A stretch of 56,085 bases of DNA from contig NZ_QCZG01000026.1 in assembly GCF_003097615.1 (NCBI RefSeq), forward strand, positions 1 through 56,085, in the 5' to 3' direction. The position numbers and the translations under genes were made by a program. This document shows, piece by piece, positions 33,995-42,546 of this stretch. The notes below the pieces were generated by a model that was given only the letters and a program-made list of their open reading frames with translations, was not told the origin of the DNA and searched no databases. The stretch comes from Pueribacillus theae. GTDB taxonomy: Bacteria; Bacillota; Bacilli; Bacillales; UBA6769. The number at the start of each line of letters is the position of its first letter. Position 1 is the stretch's first letter.

Positions 33995-34881
33995 CTACTC
34001 TATTTCTTCGAATGATAAATTTATAGGTTCATCTAAAAGGTCAACGGAAAAATCAATATTCGTTGTTGGTATTGTTTTATCGACTTCCTCGAATTCAAGT
34101 CCGTCAATCCAGACTTGACCAGTCCCTGAAAGCAACACACCAAAGGCTATGATTGCACTATTTTCAGGTACATCTAAAACGATGGAATAATGATTCCATT
34201 CAGTATCTCCTACGATTGGCCGGTCATGCATGTTATCAAATTGCAACACATCATGAAGTGCATCATCTACCCGCATCCAAAACCGCAAAAACCATCAACC
34301 GCTTTTGACTTTATAAAGCCTGAGAGCTTTAATCGTTTTCCAAGGTATTTATTTGCTTTGAATTGTTGCATCATTGTTGCAAATTCTTCCTGAGATTGGA
34401 CAGTAACAGATTTTAAGAAACCCGATGCTTTCCCTTTATGGAATGTTTCTCTGTCAATGCCCATCTTATAATGAAATGGGTGACTTCCACTTAATTGCCA
34501 TCCTTTCAATAACTGTTCATTTTTCAACATCATTTCCTCCCCTTTAAAGATCAATTTGCCCATGATTTTTCGATATTGCCCTGGCGGTAATTTGTAATAT
34601 TTCTTAAATGAACGTGTAAATGATTCTTGGGTTTCAAAGCGATAATACAATGCGATATCTAGTATTCTTTCATCGGTATACATTAGCATGTTGGCTGAAT
34701 TGGCAATTCTTCGATATCGGATATATTCAGATGCCGTCACACCAATCTCATTTTGAAAAATACGATGAAAATGATACTTTGAATAACCAGCAAACTGAGC
34801 AATACGTTCTAAAGATAATTCTTCATGTAGATTAGCCTCTATATACTCAATCGTTTTTTGAATGATGGGGCTGTAGCTCAT
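33995..34881 (-). pseudogene. AraC-family regulator with C-terminal sensing domain, frameshifted
   Basis: The first frame (34881-34267) encodes the AraC DNA-binding domain: LSLERIAQFAGYSKYHFHRIFQNEIG and ILDIALYYRFETQESFTRSFKKYYKLPPGQYR. A ligand-type domain follows but ends early at FCGFGCG. The second frame (to 33995) continues the same domain as WMRVDDALHDVLQFDNM, then VWIDGLEFEEVD. Adding one T to the run at about 34280 (GGTTTTGG to GGTTTTTGG) would restore a single frame of about 295 residues. Either a recent pseudogene or a homopolymer sequencing error. Confidence 0.82.
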
Positions 34882-35116
34882 TCCGTGACCTCCTTATGAA
34901 TAAAATAACAGAAGAAATCACAACTTTTTTGACATATATTGCTTTATTATCTCCTTCGTTCACTAATCAAAGCAGGAATAATTAAAAATAGAGCGTAGGC
35001 AAATGACATCCTTTTTTAGATTGTGTCATTCATGACAACCATCTGAAGCATAAGGAGCCATTTTCGAATGGAAATGGGAAATACTATATATTATCACCAA
35101 TTATGGAGGGAAACCC

Positions 35117-35692
35117 ATGACAAATTTCTGTCCCGTTCTATGGCCGGAAGAACCAACTCCGGAGCACTTAATAAATTGCAGTAGCTGCGGTCTCGATAAG
35201 CAGGGTTCACGAATGGTTTGGGGAGAAGGCAACCCCGAAGCGCCAATTATGGTCGTACTAGACAATCCGGGAGCCCGTGAGGATCGGGAAGGAAATCCAT
35301 TTGTATGCGGTACACGACAAATGTTACAACAAGCTGTAAATCATGTCAGCTTGGATAAGGATGATTTGTACATAACTTATATACTAAAAAGAAAACCTGT
35401 GCGTGCCTATGATAAAGAACGAACCCGCCAAATCTGCATGGTCCATCTCAAAGAACAGCTTCAGGCCAAGCAGCCTGATTTTATTGTTTGTTTAGGCAAT
35501 GTTGCAGTTCAATCCTTTTTTCAAAATCCCAAGTTGGACGTGAAAACATTGCGAGGAGTGATGCATCATGTTCAAGGCTTTCGAACGGTTGTAGGCTACC
35601 ATCCATTGGCAGTTAGACGCCGTCCTAATCTGAGGCCACTATTTATTGAGGATTGGGAGTTTGTTGCGTATCAATATTTTCAAAAAAAATAA
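35117..35692 (+). CDS. Uracil-DNA glycosylase superfamily protein (family 4/5-like)
   Basis: A 191-residue UDG-fold protein. N-terminal cysteines (INCSSCGLDKQGSRMVWGEGNP), then the superfamily core where the canonical GEAPGxxED is replaced by DNPGAREDREGNPFVCG. IVCLGNVAVQSF and the C-terminal motif VGYHPLAVRRRPNL complete the fold. Two further Cys (QICMVHL, FIVCLG) could complete a 4Fe-4S site as in family 4. The altered first motif makes the base specificity uncertain. GGAGG precedes ATG 35117. Stand-alone gene. Confidence 0.85.
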   Translation: MTNFCPVLWPEEPTPEHLINCSSCGLDKQGSRMVWGEGNPEAPIMVVLDNPGAREDREGNPFVCGTRQMLQQAVNHVSLDKDDLYITYILKRKPVRAYDKERTRQICMVHLKEQLQAKQPDFIVCLGNVAVQSFFQNPKLDVKTLRGVMHHVQGFRTVVGYHPLAVRRRPNLRPLFIEDWEFVAYQYFQKK

Positions 35693-35803
35693 GTTAGGTA
35701 GTAATTAGGCAACCCCTTTTTCTTCTTCTAAAGCGATGGAGTAAAAATTAAATTGATATTCCAGGCTTTTCCCACCTTTAATCAAATGTTTAATTAGGTA
35801 ATT

Positions 35804-35842
35804 AAAGTCGATTGAATCCTTAGTGTGAGGAGAATCGACTTT
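35804..35842 (+). terminator. Intrinsic terminator of the UDG gene
   Basis: A 10-bp stem AAAGTCGATT / AATCGACTTT with a 19-nt loop, followed by TTTTC, about 110 nt past the stop. Confidence 0.7.
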
Positions 35843-35909
35843 TTTCATTCGATAGCAATCTCTGTAACAATACTTAAAAAGACTATTTAATACCTATGCT
35901 ATTTTCACA

Positions 35910-36920
35910 TTATTTTTTACGAACCTTAAGAAATCCGTCTGCTGCATCCCAAATCAATCCGAATACTAGTAGAATTAGGATCCAGGATGTGGATTGTTCC
36001 CAAACGCCGCTTACCGTTCTAAATGCCTCACTGCCTTCCGTAAGGAAGCCTGCCTGCGTTAATTCCAGCATGAAATCCGGATTCCAAAATGCTGGCCCAT
36101 TGACCATAAACAAAATTGCTATCATAGAAACCAAATTAACGATTGACGTATAGATAACAAGCTTCATCGTCCATTTTCCAAAAATAAGCTTTAAACATTC
36201 CTTGATGATCCCGAACCCAAATATAAGAATAATAAAGAACAGGTAGGAACCATATGTCTCTTCATTTAAAAATGGAACAACACCGGAGAATTCTTCATGA
36301 AATACCCAAATGCCAAAATATTCACTCGAAAAAGCAAAAATCACGATGAACAAAACATAAAATATAATCCCTGTAATTGACTCGCCGCGTTTTATTTGTC
36401 TTTTTTTATCAGGAATAGGCGCTAAATCCGAGACTTTCCATTCCTTATCCATTTGCAAATCTTTTGAATGAATGCCTTTAGAATATTCTCCTATGGCAAA
36501 TCCAAAGGTGGTCCATCCAAAAGCCATCGGAATAACAGTAACAAATGATACAATGAAATCGATAAAATGGTCGAGGATCGAAATTGGATTGAGAATGATT
36601 TGAATAACAAACCCAACACCCATGGATACCGCAATAGAAATCAAAACAATCTTTAACACCAAAATGTACGCATCAAAAAGTTCTGGCCCAATTAAATATT
36701 TTTTCGTTCCACGATATTTTTGTGCTAAATGCTTTGGATTCCCTAATGCCACCAGAACAGCTTCTACATCTTTATCCGTCACTTTCCTGCCTTGAACGCG
36801 CGCCTCCAACATATCTTCAATCAGACCACGAAGTTCTTCCGCGATATCTTCTCTTTGTGCTTGCGGCAGCTTTTGTGTAACCGCATAAATATAGCGATTA
36901 ATCATCTCCAACTTTTTCAT
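35910..36920 (-). CDS. HAAS-domain membrane protein, partner of the PadR regulator
   Basis: About 336 residues. The N-terminal 90 residues form a HAAS (HTH-associated alpha-helical signalling) domain: RYIYAVTQKLPQAQREDIAEELRG and DKDVEAVLVALGNPKHLAQKYRG. Five or six hydrophobic helices follow. Such proteins pair with PadR regulators and respond to membrane or cell-wall signals. The start is uncertain, as it overlaps the padR end by about 23-38 nt; the ATG at 36920 or a TTG shortly after are candidates. Confidence 0.85.
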   Translation of the reverse strand: MKKLEMINRYIYAVTQKLPQAQREDIAEELRGLIEDMLEARVQGRKVTDKDVEAVLVALGNPKHLAQKYRGTKKYLIGPELFDAYILVLKIVLISIAVSMGVGFVIQIILNPISILDHFIDFIVSFVTVIPMAFGWTTFGFAIGEYSKGIHSKDLQMDKEWKVSDLAPIPDKKRQIKRGESITGIIFYVLFIVIFAFSSEYFGIWVFHEEFSGVVPFLNEETYGSYLFFIILIFGFGIIKECLKLIFGKWTMKLVIYTSIVNLVSMIAILFMVNGPAFWNPDFMLELTQAGFLTEGSEAFRTVSGVWEQSTSWILILLVFGLIWDAADGFLKVRKK

Positions 36921-37260
36921 CCCCTTTATTTTCAATTACAAGATTCAAACTTTGGACAATACTTCTCCATTCAACTACTAACAAATCAAACACTTCTTTT
37001 CCTGTTTCACTTAATAAATAATACTTACGCGGCCTCGATTCATTTGTATCCCACTTACTATCTAACAACCCTTGCTTTTCCAATCTTCTAAGCAATGGAT
37101 ACAATGTTCCTGGCTCTACATGAATTCCTTTTTCAGAAAGCTCTGTAACGAGTGAGTATCCGTATTGAGGTTCAGAAAGCTGACTAAGCACACCGATCGT
37201 AATCGTACCTCGCCGCAACTCCTGCATTAATTTATCCAAATGTTCATTTGCCTTGCTCAT
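36898..37260 (-). CDS. PadR-family transcriptional regulator
   Basis: A 120-residue winged-helix regulator. Seen: LRRGTITIGVLSQLSEPQYGYSLVTELSEKGI, PGTLYPLLRRLEKQGLLDSKW and RPRKYYLLSETGKE, the full PadR core, with a short C-terminal dimerisation helix. It is translationally coupled to the HAAS membrane protein, an arrangement in which the partner likely modulates PadR. The targets are probably its own operon. Confidence 0.93.
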   Translation of the reverse strand: MSKANEHLDKLMQELRRGTITIGVLSQLSEPQYGYSLVTELSEKGIHVEPGTLYPLLRRLEKQGLLDSKWDTNESRPRKYYLLSETGKEVFDLLVVEWRSIVQSLNLVIENKGDEKVGDD

Positions 37261-37425
37261 ACTATCAACTCCTCAACTCATTATAGTGTATGTCGCAGAC
37301 TATTGTAAAGTGAATATCAATGTAAATTCTAAATTAATTTGGGTAAACCATTTCATTGTTTGACAAAAGCTCAATATGCCATTATTATCACGATCAATTC
37401 GAACTTAATTACGGGAGAGATAGAG

Positions 37426-37872
37426 ATGAAAATTTATGTTGATGCAGATGCTTGTCCGGTGAAAGATATTATTATCTCAGAAGGCACGAATGCAGAAATT
37501 CCGATTATCCTTGTTACTAGCTTTTCTCATTTTTCAAATGCGGAACAACCATCAGGAGTGGAAACCATTTATGTTGACACTGGAGCAGATGCGGCGGATT
37601 ATCGGATTATGAAGTTAGCGGAAAGAGGAGATATCATTGTTACACAAGACTATGGTCTTGCTTCACTAGGTTTGGCAAAAGGGTGTACAGTCCTTCACCA
37701 TAAAGGGTTTCCCTATACAAATGAAAACATTGACCAATTATTACAAACACGTTATTTGAGTGCAATGGCTCGAAAAAGCGGAAAACGCACAAAGGGACCA
37801 CGTCCCTTTACATCAGAAGATAAGGAGAAATTTAGAGGGGCTTTTAAAAAAGCAATTTCAGATGAAAAATAA
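37426..37872 (+). CDS. yqxD: UPF0178 / YaiI-YqxD family protein
   Basis: A 148-residue NYN/PIN-like protein. Signatures: [16 protein letters not shown] at the start, [16 protein letters not shown] (about 60), [18 protein letters not shown] (about 78) and [10 protein letters not shown] near the end. The Asp cluster suggests a metal-dependent nuclease; no activity is established. The ATG at 37426 has GGGAGAGA upstream; a longer frame to 37339 includes non-homologous sequence. Confidence 0.92.
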   Translation: MKIYVDADACPVKDIIISEGTNAEIPIILVTSFSHFSNAEQPSGVETIYVDTGADAADYRIMKLAERGDIIVTQDYGLASLGLAKGCTVLHHKGFPYTNENIDQLLQTRYLSAMARKSGKRTKGPRPFTSEDKEKFRGAFKKAISDEK

Positions 37873-37899
37873 CCATCGAACGTAAAGATTTTCGTTTTT

Positions 37900-38018
37900 T
37901 TGATTTGTTTACTTCTTAGCTGGCCGCATGCCGCATCAATGTCAGTTCCCTGTTCACTTCGAACTCCGCAATGAATTCCTTTTTTCATTAGGGTATCATA
38001 AAATGCGAGAATAACCTG
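37900..38018 (-). pseudogene. C-terminal fragment of an RlmN/Cfr-type radical-SAM methyltransferase
   Basis: The minus-strand frame reads [19 protein letters not shown], then [31 protein letters not shown] is the diagnostic C-terminal motif of RlmN (23S rRNA A2503 methyltransferase), including its catalytic Cys. Upstream a stop interrupts the frame at about 38024, and no radical-SAM CxxxCxxC core is present. The normal stop is also gone. It is a relic of a lost second rlmN-like gene. Confidence 0.7.
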
Positions 38019-38343
38019 TTTCTAACTTCTTTGATAATAGGCATGCTCATCAACTGGATGTAGTAACACAAGCCGACAGACCATAATTAAATGCCGATTC
38101 AATTAGATTACCTTCTTGCATTTTGAATAAAATTTGGTGGTTCCATCCTCACACACTTGTTTCATTGATTTTGTTCTAAAGACTGGATGACAAATGTTTT
38201 TCCACTATCGCCAAACAGTCTTTATTAAAATTTTTCATTAATTCTTCCTCATTTTAAAAGATACTTAGAAGCCAGAATCTAGATCTAAGTTTGCGACAAA
38301 TTTAGACTTTCTGATCTTTAATTTGAACGTCTCGCTACTTGCT
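38019..38343. other. Intergenic region, no gene seen
   Basis: A 325-nt AT-rich stretch with short frames in all phases, none with a binding site. It may be decayed remains of the gene whose tail lies at 37900-38018; no motif supports this directly. Confidence 0.4.
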
Positions 38344-38820
38344 CTAGAAACAGCTTGACTTAATCAGGTAATTCATCGGCTGATCTATTGTGAACGAGAC
38401 GCATTTGAGTTGCTCTGATTGAACCGTGTCCCCTCTTCCATAGACATAAAAAAGCTGGTATTCGTTTTCTGCTAGTACATATTGTTCAAAAACTTCATTT
38501 GCAGGATCAATAATCCAATATTCGAGGATATGATATTGCGCATAAACTTTTAGCTTGTTGAACCGATCTCGCTTAATCGAATGAGGAGAAAGTATTTCCC
38601 CGACTAAGCTAGGAGTGCCTTCAATTCCCCTGCTAGTAATTATATCCATCTTACTGCGCGGCACCATTACTAGATCAGGCTGGCGAACCTCAGTATTCGA
38701 CAAAATCAAATCGATAGGCGATGCAAAAATCACATAATCCGGCTGACAACTATTCATGAGTACAGTTAATATCTGAGTAAGGATAACTTGATGCTTGAGA
38801 GATGGGGCAGGAGTTATCAA
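38344..38820 (-). CDS. Uma2 family nuclease, probably N-terminally frameshifted
   Basis: A 158-residue frame from TTG 38820 with the Uma2 core: RQPDLVMVPRSK with the catalytic Asp, LVGEILSPHSIKRDRFNKLKVYAQ with Glu and Lys, and LEYWIIDPANEVFEQY. The frame upstream of the TTG still looks coding (QQYEVANGVLEL), but no start codon lies in it. The only good start, ATG 38861 with GGAG, is in another frame. One missing base near 38855 would join them. So this is either a shortened protein or a young pseudogene. Confidence 0.75.
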   Translation of the reverse strand: MITPAPSLKHQVILTQILTVLMNSCQPDYVIFASPIDLILSNTEVRQPDLVMVPRSKMDIITSRGIEGTPSLVGEILSPHSIKRDRFNKLKVYAQYHILEYWIIDPANEVFEQYVLAENEYQLFYVYGRGDTVQSEQLKCVSFTIDQPMNYLIKSSCF

Positions 38821-38896
38821 CTCTAGTACCCCGTTGGCTACTTCATACTGTTGATTAACATTCTTTTACTCCACGTATATAATGAACAGTAATTCA

Positions 38897-40540
38897 TTAT
38901 TTTTTAAACATATTTTTTTCAGCCATTTTCTCTTTAGCCCAATTATAGTCCCCTTCAAAACAATGAACTTCCTTTGATTCAATCCAATAAATCTTCTCAA
39001 ATAGCTTATTCAGGAAATAACGATCATGAGAGACAGCTAAAATTGTTCCGTTATATTCTTCAAGTGCATCTTCTAATACTTCTCGAGACTCAATATCTAG
39101 ATGATTCGTCGGTTCATCTAAAATCAACAAATTAAAGTCTTGATACATCAGCTGAGCTAATCGAAGCCTCATTCTTTCTCCGCCACTCAACTGTGACACC
39201 TTTCGAAAGACCGTATGTCCATAAAATAAAAATCTCGCTAAAATTTTCCTTGCCTCTCCCTCCGTCACCCTTACCTCATTGCGAAATGCCCCTATGATTG
39301 TTTCATTTTGCAAATCTGGAAATATGTGTTGGGATAAATAGCCGATTTTCACATTGCTTCCTACTCTAACTTCCCCTTCATCGGGGTTGAATTGCTGGAG
39401 AATCAATTTGAGCAAAGTTGATTTCCCTGTTCCATTTTCTCCAATAATAGCTGCACGTTGCTGATAAGCCACATGCATGTTGACATTCTTAAATAAAAGT
39501 TTTTCTCCAAACCTCTTTGATACACCTTGGAGCTTTATCACATCATTCCCGCTCCGATCAGTGGATTCCATTGCCAATTTCATTTTCTTTCGTTGAAGTG
39601 TAGGACGGTTCAATTTTTCCATTCGTTCTAATGCCCTTTCCATATTTCTTGCTCGTTTATGAAGACCTTCACTGGGCGGATTGGATCGATTTGCCCAATC
39701 TCGTAGACGTTTTATAGCTTCCTTCATTTTCTTTATTTTCTTTTGCTGTTCTTCATAAGCATGAAACTCTCTAAGCAAACGCTCTTCTTTTTCTTTCACA
39801 AAACCTGAAAAATTTGTATGGTAGTACTCGATTTTTCCTTCATCCAAATCCAAAATCTTATCTGCAACGTCATCTAAAAAGTAACGATCATGGGAAATGA
39901 CAACAATCGTTCCACGATATGCTTGCAAAAAGTTGCCCAACCATTCCACTGCCGCCAAGTCTAAATGATTCGTCGGTTCATCCAGCAATAAAAAGTCCGG
40001 ATTTTCGAGAAGAATGAGAGCGAGGCCTACCTTTGTTTTTTCTCCACCACTTAGGGTAAAAAATGGTTTATCTAATAAATCGTGAATATTCAAACCGTTA
40101 CTGATTCTTTCAATATTGGCATCGATTTCATATCCGCCTTTTAATGTATAATCATCTTGTAAATTACCATAATCCGCCATTAACTTTTCTAGTTTTGATT
40201 CGTTTGATTCATTTCTCATTTCCTCTTCAAGTTTTCTCATCTTTTCTTCTATTTGTAAAAGTGCTGAGAAAGCTGTCTTTAAAACTTCTTTAGTGAGTGA
40301 TTTATTGTGAAAGTCCGGAATTTGGGCAAGATAGCCAACTGAAGTCCCTTTTTTCCAATGGATTTGACCAGAATCAGGTGTTTCCTCACCGGCAAGCAGT
40401 CTTAACAACGTAGTCTTACCGCTTCCATTCCGGCCGACTAGCCCAACTCGATCCCTTTCTTGAATTTCAAATGATATATTTTCAAAAATGGAGTTGCCTC
40501 CATACATCTTTTTCACTTGATTAACACTGCATGCAATCAT
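38897..40540 (-). CDS. ABC-F family ATPase, ribosomal-protection-like
   Basis: Soluble twin-ATPase protein of about 547 residues acting on the ribosome. Domain 1: GRNGSGKTT (about 36), LSGGEKTKVGLA, LLLDEPTNHLD. Long charged linker (EEQQKKIKKMKEAIKRLRDW, then SEGLHKRARNMERALERME). Domain 2: GENGTGKST, LSGGERMRLRLAQ, LILDEPTNHLD. It has no membrane segment. It resembles Bacillus antibiotic-resistance ABC-Fs more than housekeeping EttA types, but the drug class is unknown. ATG 40540 has GAAGGAGGAAGG upstream; a longer frame to 40624 crosses the leader terminator and is not credible. Confidence 0.87.
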   Translation of the reverse strand: MIACSVNQVKKMYGGNSIFENISFEIQERDRVGLVGRNGSGKTTLLRLLAGEETPDSGQIHWKKGTSVGYLAQIPDFHNKSLTKEVLKTAFSALLQIEEKMRKLEEEMRNESNESKLEKLMADYGNLQDDYTLKGGYEIDANIERISNGLNIHDLLDKPFFTLSGGEKTKVGLALILLENPDFLLLDEPTNHLDLAAVEWLGNFLQAYRGTIVVISHDRYFLDDVADKILDLDEGKIEYYHTNFSGFVKEKEERLLREFHAYEEQQKKIKKMKEAIKRLRDWANRSNPPSEGLHKRARNMERALERMEKLNRPTLQRKKMKLAMESTDRSGNDVIKLQGVSKRFGEKLLFKNVNMHVAYQQRAAIIGENGTGKSTLLKLILQQFNPDEGEVRVGSNVKIGYLSQHIFPDLQNETIIGAFRNEVRVTEGEARKILARFLFYGHTVFRKVSQLSGGERMRLRLAQLMYQDFNLLILDEPTNHLDIESREVLEDALEEYNGTILAVSHDRYFLNKLFEKIYWIESKEVHCFEGDYNWAKEKMAEKNMFKK

Positions 40541-40572
40541 GTGTATCCTTCCTCCTTCGATAAATAAACACG

Positions 40573-40605
40573 CAAAAAAGCCATGGGAAACACACCTTTC
40601 CCATG
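40573..40605 (-). terminator. Attenuator terminator T2 in the second ABC-F leader
   Basis: On the minus strand CATGGGAAA / TTTCCCATG (perfect 9 bp) with a 6-nt loop, then GGCTTTTTTG. It ends about 33 nt before the ABC-F start codon, so it must be read through for expression. Confidence 0.85.
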
Positions 40606-40624
40606 ACTTTGCAAATGATGGCAT

Positions 40625-40654
40625 AAAAAAAGAAGAGCATGAAAAGCCCCTCTT
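40625..40654 (-). terminator. Possible upstream terminator T1 in the same leader
   Basis: On the minus strand AAGAG / CTCTT with a 12-nt loop followed by CTTTTTTT. The stem is weak (5 bp) but the T-run is strong. Its loop (CTTTTCATG) is nearly complementary to the 5' arm of T2 (CATGGGAAAG), which would allow an antiterminator. Confidence 0.5.
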
Positions 40655-40708
40655 TAACCATTTCTTATATATTGTGGGTTTAGAGATGTTTTCACCGTTT
40701 TAGATTTG

Positions 40709-40828
40709 CTATGAAGTTGCTAAAAAGGGCATACGTATCCCGTTAACAACTGAAGCAGCAAATTTTGCACGGTTAAGAAACAAGTATTCAGTCCAAAATC
40801 CGTGCACTAAAACAGCTCGATTTAACAT
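40709..40828 (-). CDS. Leader ORF of the second ABC-F gene (39 aa)
   Basis: ATG 40828 follows GGAGGTG by 7 nt, one of the best binding sites in the window. It encodes a 39-residue peptide starting MLNRAVLVHGFWTEYLFLNR and ending at TAG 40709. No family. The coding sequence contains a 7-bp inverted repeat (TGCACGG / CCGTGCA), and a further hairpin overlaps its end. Position and context suggest a regulatory upstream ORF, as for erm, msr and vga genes. Confidence 0.68.
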   Translation of the reverse strand: MLNRAVLVHGFWTEYLFLNRAKFAASVVNGIRMPFLATS

Positions 40829-40968
40829 CTTTACCCACCTCCGTCTCATCGTTATTCGATTATATCTTATAGGTTTTAAAATTAATTTTCAAGGTGAAAT
40901 TGCACCTGCTGCAAAGGCCGTGAAAGTAATGACCTTCTAGAATTTCTAGAGATTAAGGTTAAAAAAGT

Positions 40969-41463
40969 TCAAAAATACTGACCAGTATAGGAGTTTGTAT
41001 TCTTTGCGACCTCCGCAGGTGTCCCTTCAGCAATGACCTGGCCACCGGCTTCGCCGCCTTCTGGACCCAAATCAATAATCCAGTCTACTGCTTTAATAAA
41101 TTGGCTGTTATGTTCAACACAAATCACCGTATTTCCTGCATCAACGAGGCGGTTCAAAAGCTTTAATAATTGATTGACATCATTTGGATGTAGGCCAGTT
41201 GTTGGTTCATCTAATAGATAAAGTGTACTTTTATTCCCTTTTTTCATCAACTCTTTCGCTAATTTCAACCGTTGTCCTTCTCCACCGGAAAGCGTCGTTA
41301 AAGACTGTCCCATCTTTAAATAACCTAAGCCGATTTCAACAAGCAATTCGAGAATTGCCCGTATTTTTGCTTCTTCTTTGAATAAAATCAAACCATCTTG
41401 AATGGAACTTTCGAGTACATCATTAATAGTGTACCTGTATCGTGCATCTGGAGAGGCTTTCAC
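40969..41463 (-). pseudogene. UvrA-like excinuclease, C-terminal fragment
   Basis: Only the last 164 residues of a UvrA-type protein remain: LVEIGLGYLKMGQSLTTLSGGEGQRLKLAKEL (ABC signature), LYLLDEPTTGLHPNDV (Walker B) and VEHNSQFIKAVDWIIDLGPEGGEAGG. The N-terminal ATPase, the zinc fingers and the second Walker A are absent, and a stop lies just upstream of the fragment. The break at about 41463 coincides with the start of the oppositely oriented kinase gene, so one deletion probably removed the 5' parts of both. Confidence 0.85.
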
Positions 41464-42374
41464 TTCTGCTTCCTAGGGAAATACCTATCTATCTCATTTG
41501 CTTGCTCGTCACTGCAGGACTCTATTATTTTTATAAAAACTGTATCGTACATATTTCTATATTGGGCGTAAAGTGGAATTTGCTTCTTTTTTCCTTGCAA
41601 CTGCTGCTTGTCGTAATTTATGTCGTCTTAAAGCCATCATGGACTTATATTATACTTGCTATCCTTTTTATCGGGATTGAATTATTTAGGCTGAAGGTTT
41701 CCCAAAAACTGTCCACTTTGACACAGGAAAACAATCTGTTAAAGGAACAAATTAACCACTTTAATGAGACATTCCGGATTGTCCGCAGTGAGCGCCATGA
41801 TTTTCTCAAGCATGTTTCCGCCATTCACTTCATGCTTGAAAATGGAAAAGCCGATGAGACAAAACTCTATCTCGATGAGTTGGTAGATGGATATGAGGAA
41901 ACAAATCTTTCAATCAGAGGCGAACGTGGAATTGTTGCCGGAGTTCTACATCAAATGTACGGGAGGGCTAAGGCGTCGGGAATTGAGGTCGTCTATAACC
42001 TTGATCTCCCGTTGTCGACATTGCCGCTTCCGGATGCAGAGATAGTAAAGCTGATTGGAAACCTCTTAACGAATAGCATTGAAGCTAGTGAAGAATGGCA
42101 AAAGAAGCGAAAAGAACAAGCGAAGGTCAGCCTGCAATTTTATAAACGAAGCGGCTTGTTTTTACTTATTTGTAAAAATAATAGCCTGCCGATCCCGACA
42201 TCCGTCCTTGATCACTTATTTCAAACGTATGGGAAAACGACGAAGGGTAGCAGACATGAGGGACTGGGAACAAAGATAATTAAGGATATCGTAGATGAGA
42301 ACAGCGGCTTTTTGGATTTTGTTTATAAAGACGAAGAGTTCACCGTAAAAATCAAGTTCCCAGCGATTCAATAA
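41442..42374 (+). CDS. Sensor histidine kinase, Spo0B/GHKL type, probably 5'-truncated
   Basis: A 310-residue frame. Three hydrophobic helices (IYLICLLVTAGLYYFY, LLLFSLQLLLVVIYVV, YIILAILFIGIELF) precede a Spo0B-like phosphoacceptor helix (SERHDFLKHVSAIHFMLENG) and a GHKL ATPase with LIGNLLTNSIEAS (N-box) and HEGLGTKIIKDIV (G-box). AgrC-like relatives have six or seven helices, so the N-terminus appears shortened. The first codons overlap the antisense of the uvrA remnant, no ribosome binding site is evident, and no response regulator adjoins. It is probably non-functional or orphaned. Confidence 0.72.
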   Translation: MHLERLSLLLPREIPIYLICLLVTAGLYYFYKNCIVHISILGVKWNLLLFSLQLLLVVIYVVLKPSWTYIILAILFIGIELFRLKVSQKLSTLTQENNLLKEQINHFNETFRIVRSERHDFLKHVSAIHFMLENGKADETKLYLDELVDGYEETNLSIRGERGIVAGVLHQMYGRAKASGIEVVYNLDLPLSTLPLPDAEIVKLIGNLLTNSIEASEEWQKKRKEQAKVSLQFYKRSGLFLLICKNNSLPIPTSVLDHLFQTYGKTTKGSRHEGLGTKIIKDIVDENSGFLDFVYKDEEFTVKIKFPAIQ

Positions 42375-42546
42375 TGCGTTGGGGATATGCTTAATAGATT
42401 ATACTAAATAAGAAACATCAAAAAATTAAAAAACTGCTGTTTTTATTCTTATATAAATTAGACAGCCATAAAAAGGCGACCTTCATCCAAATTGAGAATG
42501 AGGAGTCGTTTTTAGCAAATATCTACCCAATTATTGACAGGCGATT

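Noticed and set aside
37752-37905. Minus-strand continuation of the RlmN fragment across the UPF0178 gene
   Set aside because: After the RlmN motif the frame is simply antisense to the UPF0178 coding end and has no RlmN similarity.
40541-40624. N-terminal extension of the second ABC-F protein
   Set aside because: It spans the T2 terminator, and the good ribosome binding site is just upstream of 40540.
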